This document shows, piece by piece, positions 5,124-5,374 of a stretch of 5,374 nucleotides of DNA. How positions within the stretch are numbered: the first letter of the stretch is position 1; each line of letters begins with the position of its first letter. A program made the translations under genes and the position numbers. The notes beneath the pieces were generated by a model. The model made no database searches. It saw nothing but the letters and a program-made list of their open reading frames with translations, and was not told where the DNA came from. The stretch lies in contig JAUVWD010000059.1 in NCBI GenBank assembly GCA_030604285.1, forward strand, positions 1-5,374, read 5' to 3'. The DNA is from Chloroflexota bacterium (GTDB lineage Bacteria > Chloroflexota > Dehalococcoidia > GIF9 > AB-539-J10).

Positions 5124-5374
5124 TTATCCTGCCTCAGAATATGCTTCATGGCAGTGTTCCTTGTGCCATATTTCTTTGAATTGCTCCTCATCCCAGTCCA
5201 AGTCGAAAATAACATGGTCCTGCAAAAGGTGTAGTATACCTGCTTTGAAGAATCCTAATGCTTCCTCATACTTGGAATAGCGAGAGGAAGCTTCCGCCGC
5301 TACCTCTTCGGGGCGATGAGTACGTATTTTTTTCACTTTTTCATTGGATTCATCCAGCCACTCGTGGACTTCCG
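5124..5374 (-). CDS. Unrecognised small acidic protein, C-terminal part
   Basis: The frame reads from the right edge (first full codon ends at 5372 on this strand) to TAA at 5126-5124, 82 residues, with the true start outside the window. A GTG at 5336 is a possible start, but the open frame upstream (EVHEWLDESNEKVKK) has the same charged, helical character, so the gene probably begins further out. The sequence is rich in Glu, Lys, His and aromatics: a basic-acidic helix (KKIRTHRPEEVAAEASSRY), a hydrophobic patch (ALGFFKAGILHLLQ), then FDLDWDEEQFKEIW and a His/Cys-containing end, HKEHCHEAYSEAG. It looks like a soluble helical protein with no membrane segment. I do not recognise the family. The His/Cys cluster could bind metal, but this is speculation. 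Confidence 0.55.
   Translation of the reverse strand, partial: EVHEWLDESNEKVKKIRTHRPEEVAAEASSRYSKYEEALGFFKAGILHLLQDHVIFDLDWDEEQFKEIWHKEHCHEAYSEAG

Overview
This window is bacterial chromosomal DNA with moderate G+C, strong GGAGG-type ribosome binding sites and TATAAT-like promoter elements. The lineage cannot be fixed from 5.4 kb. The fungal/archaeal-type aspartate-semialdehyde dehydrogenase, a molybdenum-cofactor gene, a tandem VOC protein and decayed and intact toxin-antitoxin modules would suit an anaerobic or subsurface bacterium such as a Chloroflexota/Dehalococcoidia relative. That placement is inference.

Left half (1-2932), housekeeping and metabolic genes on the plus strand: the 3' end of a MobA-like molybdenum cofactor guanylyltransferase (1-365); a complete aspartate-semialdehyde dehydrogenase (641-1720) with its catalytic Cys and His; and a two-domain VOC (glyoxalase/methylmalonyl-CoA epimerase superfamily) protein (2054-2932). 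Gaps of about 275-335 bp separate them, so each is probably transcribed alone. The VOC gene has a good -10 element and a 10-bp leader hairpin ahead of its ribosome binding site. Its C-terminal domain keeps all four metal-ligand positions and its N-terminal domain has lost all four.

Right half (2933-5374), an accessory region: a badly decayed VapBC-type module (AbrB-like antitoxin, PIN-domain toxin; about 3103-3733) with several frameshifts and stops, then an intact module of a ribbon-helix-helix antitoxin and a MazF/PemK-type mRNA interferase (4009-4577). The intact pair overlaps by ATGA and has a promoter containing repeated GTATG/CATAC half-sites that look like an autoregulatory operator. 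After it, 4578-5123 has no convincing gene but many inverted repeats. At the right edge is the C-terminal part of an unrecognised small acidic protein on the minus strand.

No clearly new multi-gene system is visible. The points most worth following are the asymmetric double-VOC protein and its leader hairpin, the candidate operator, the dead/live toxin-antitoxin neighbours, and the hairpin-rich stretch at 4626-4980.
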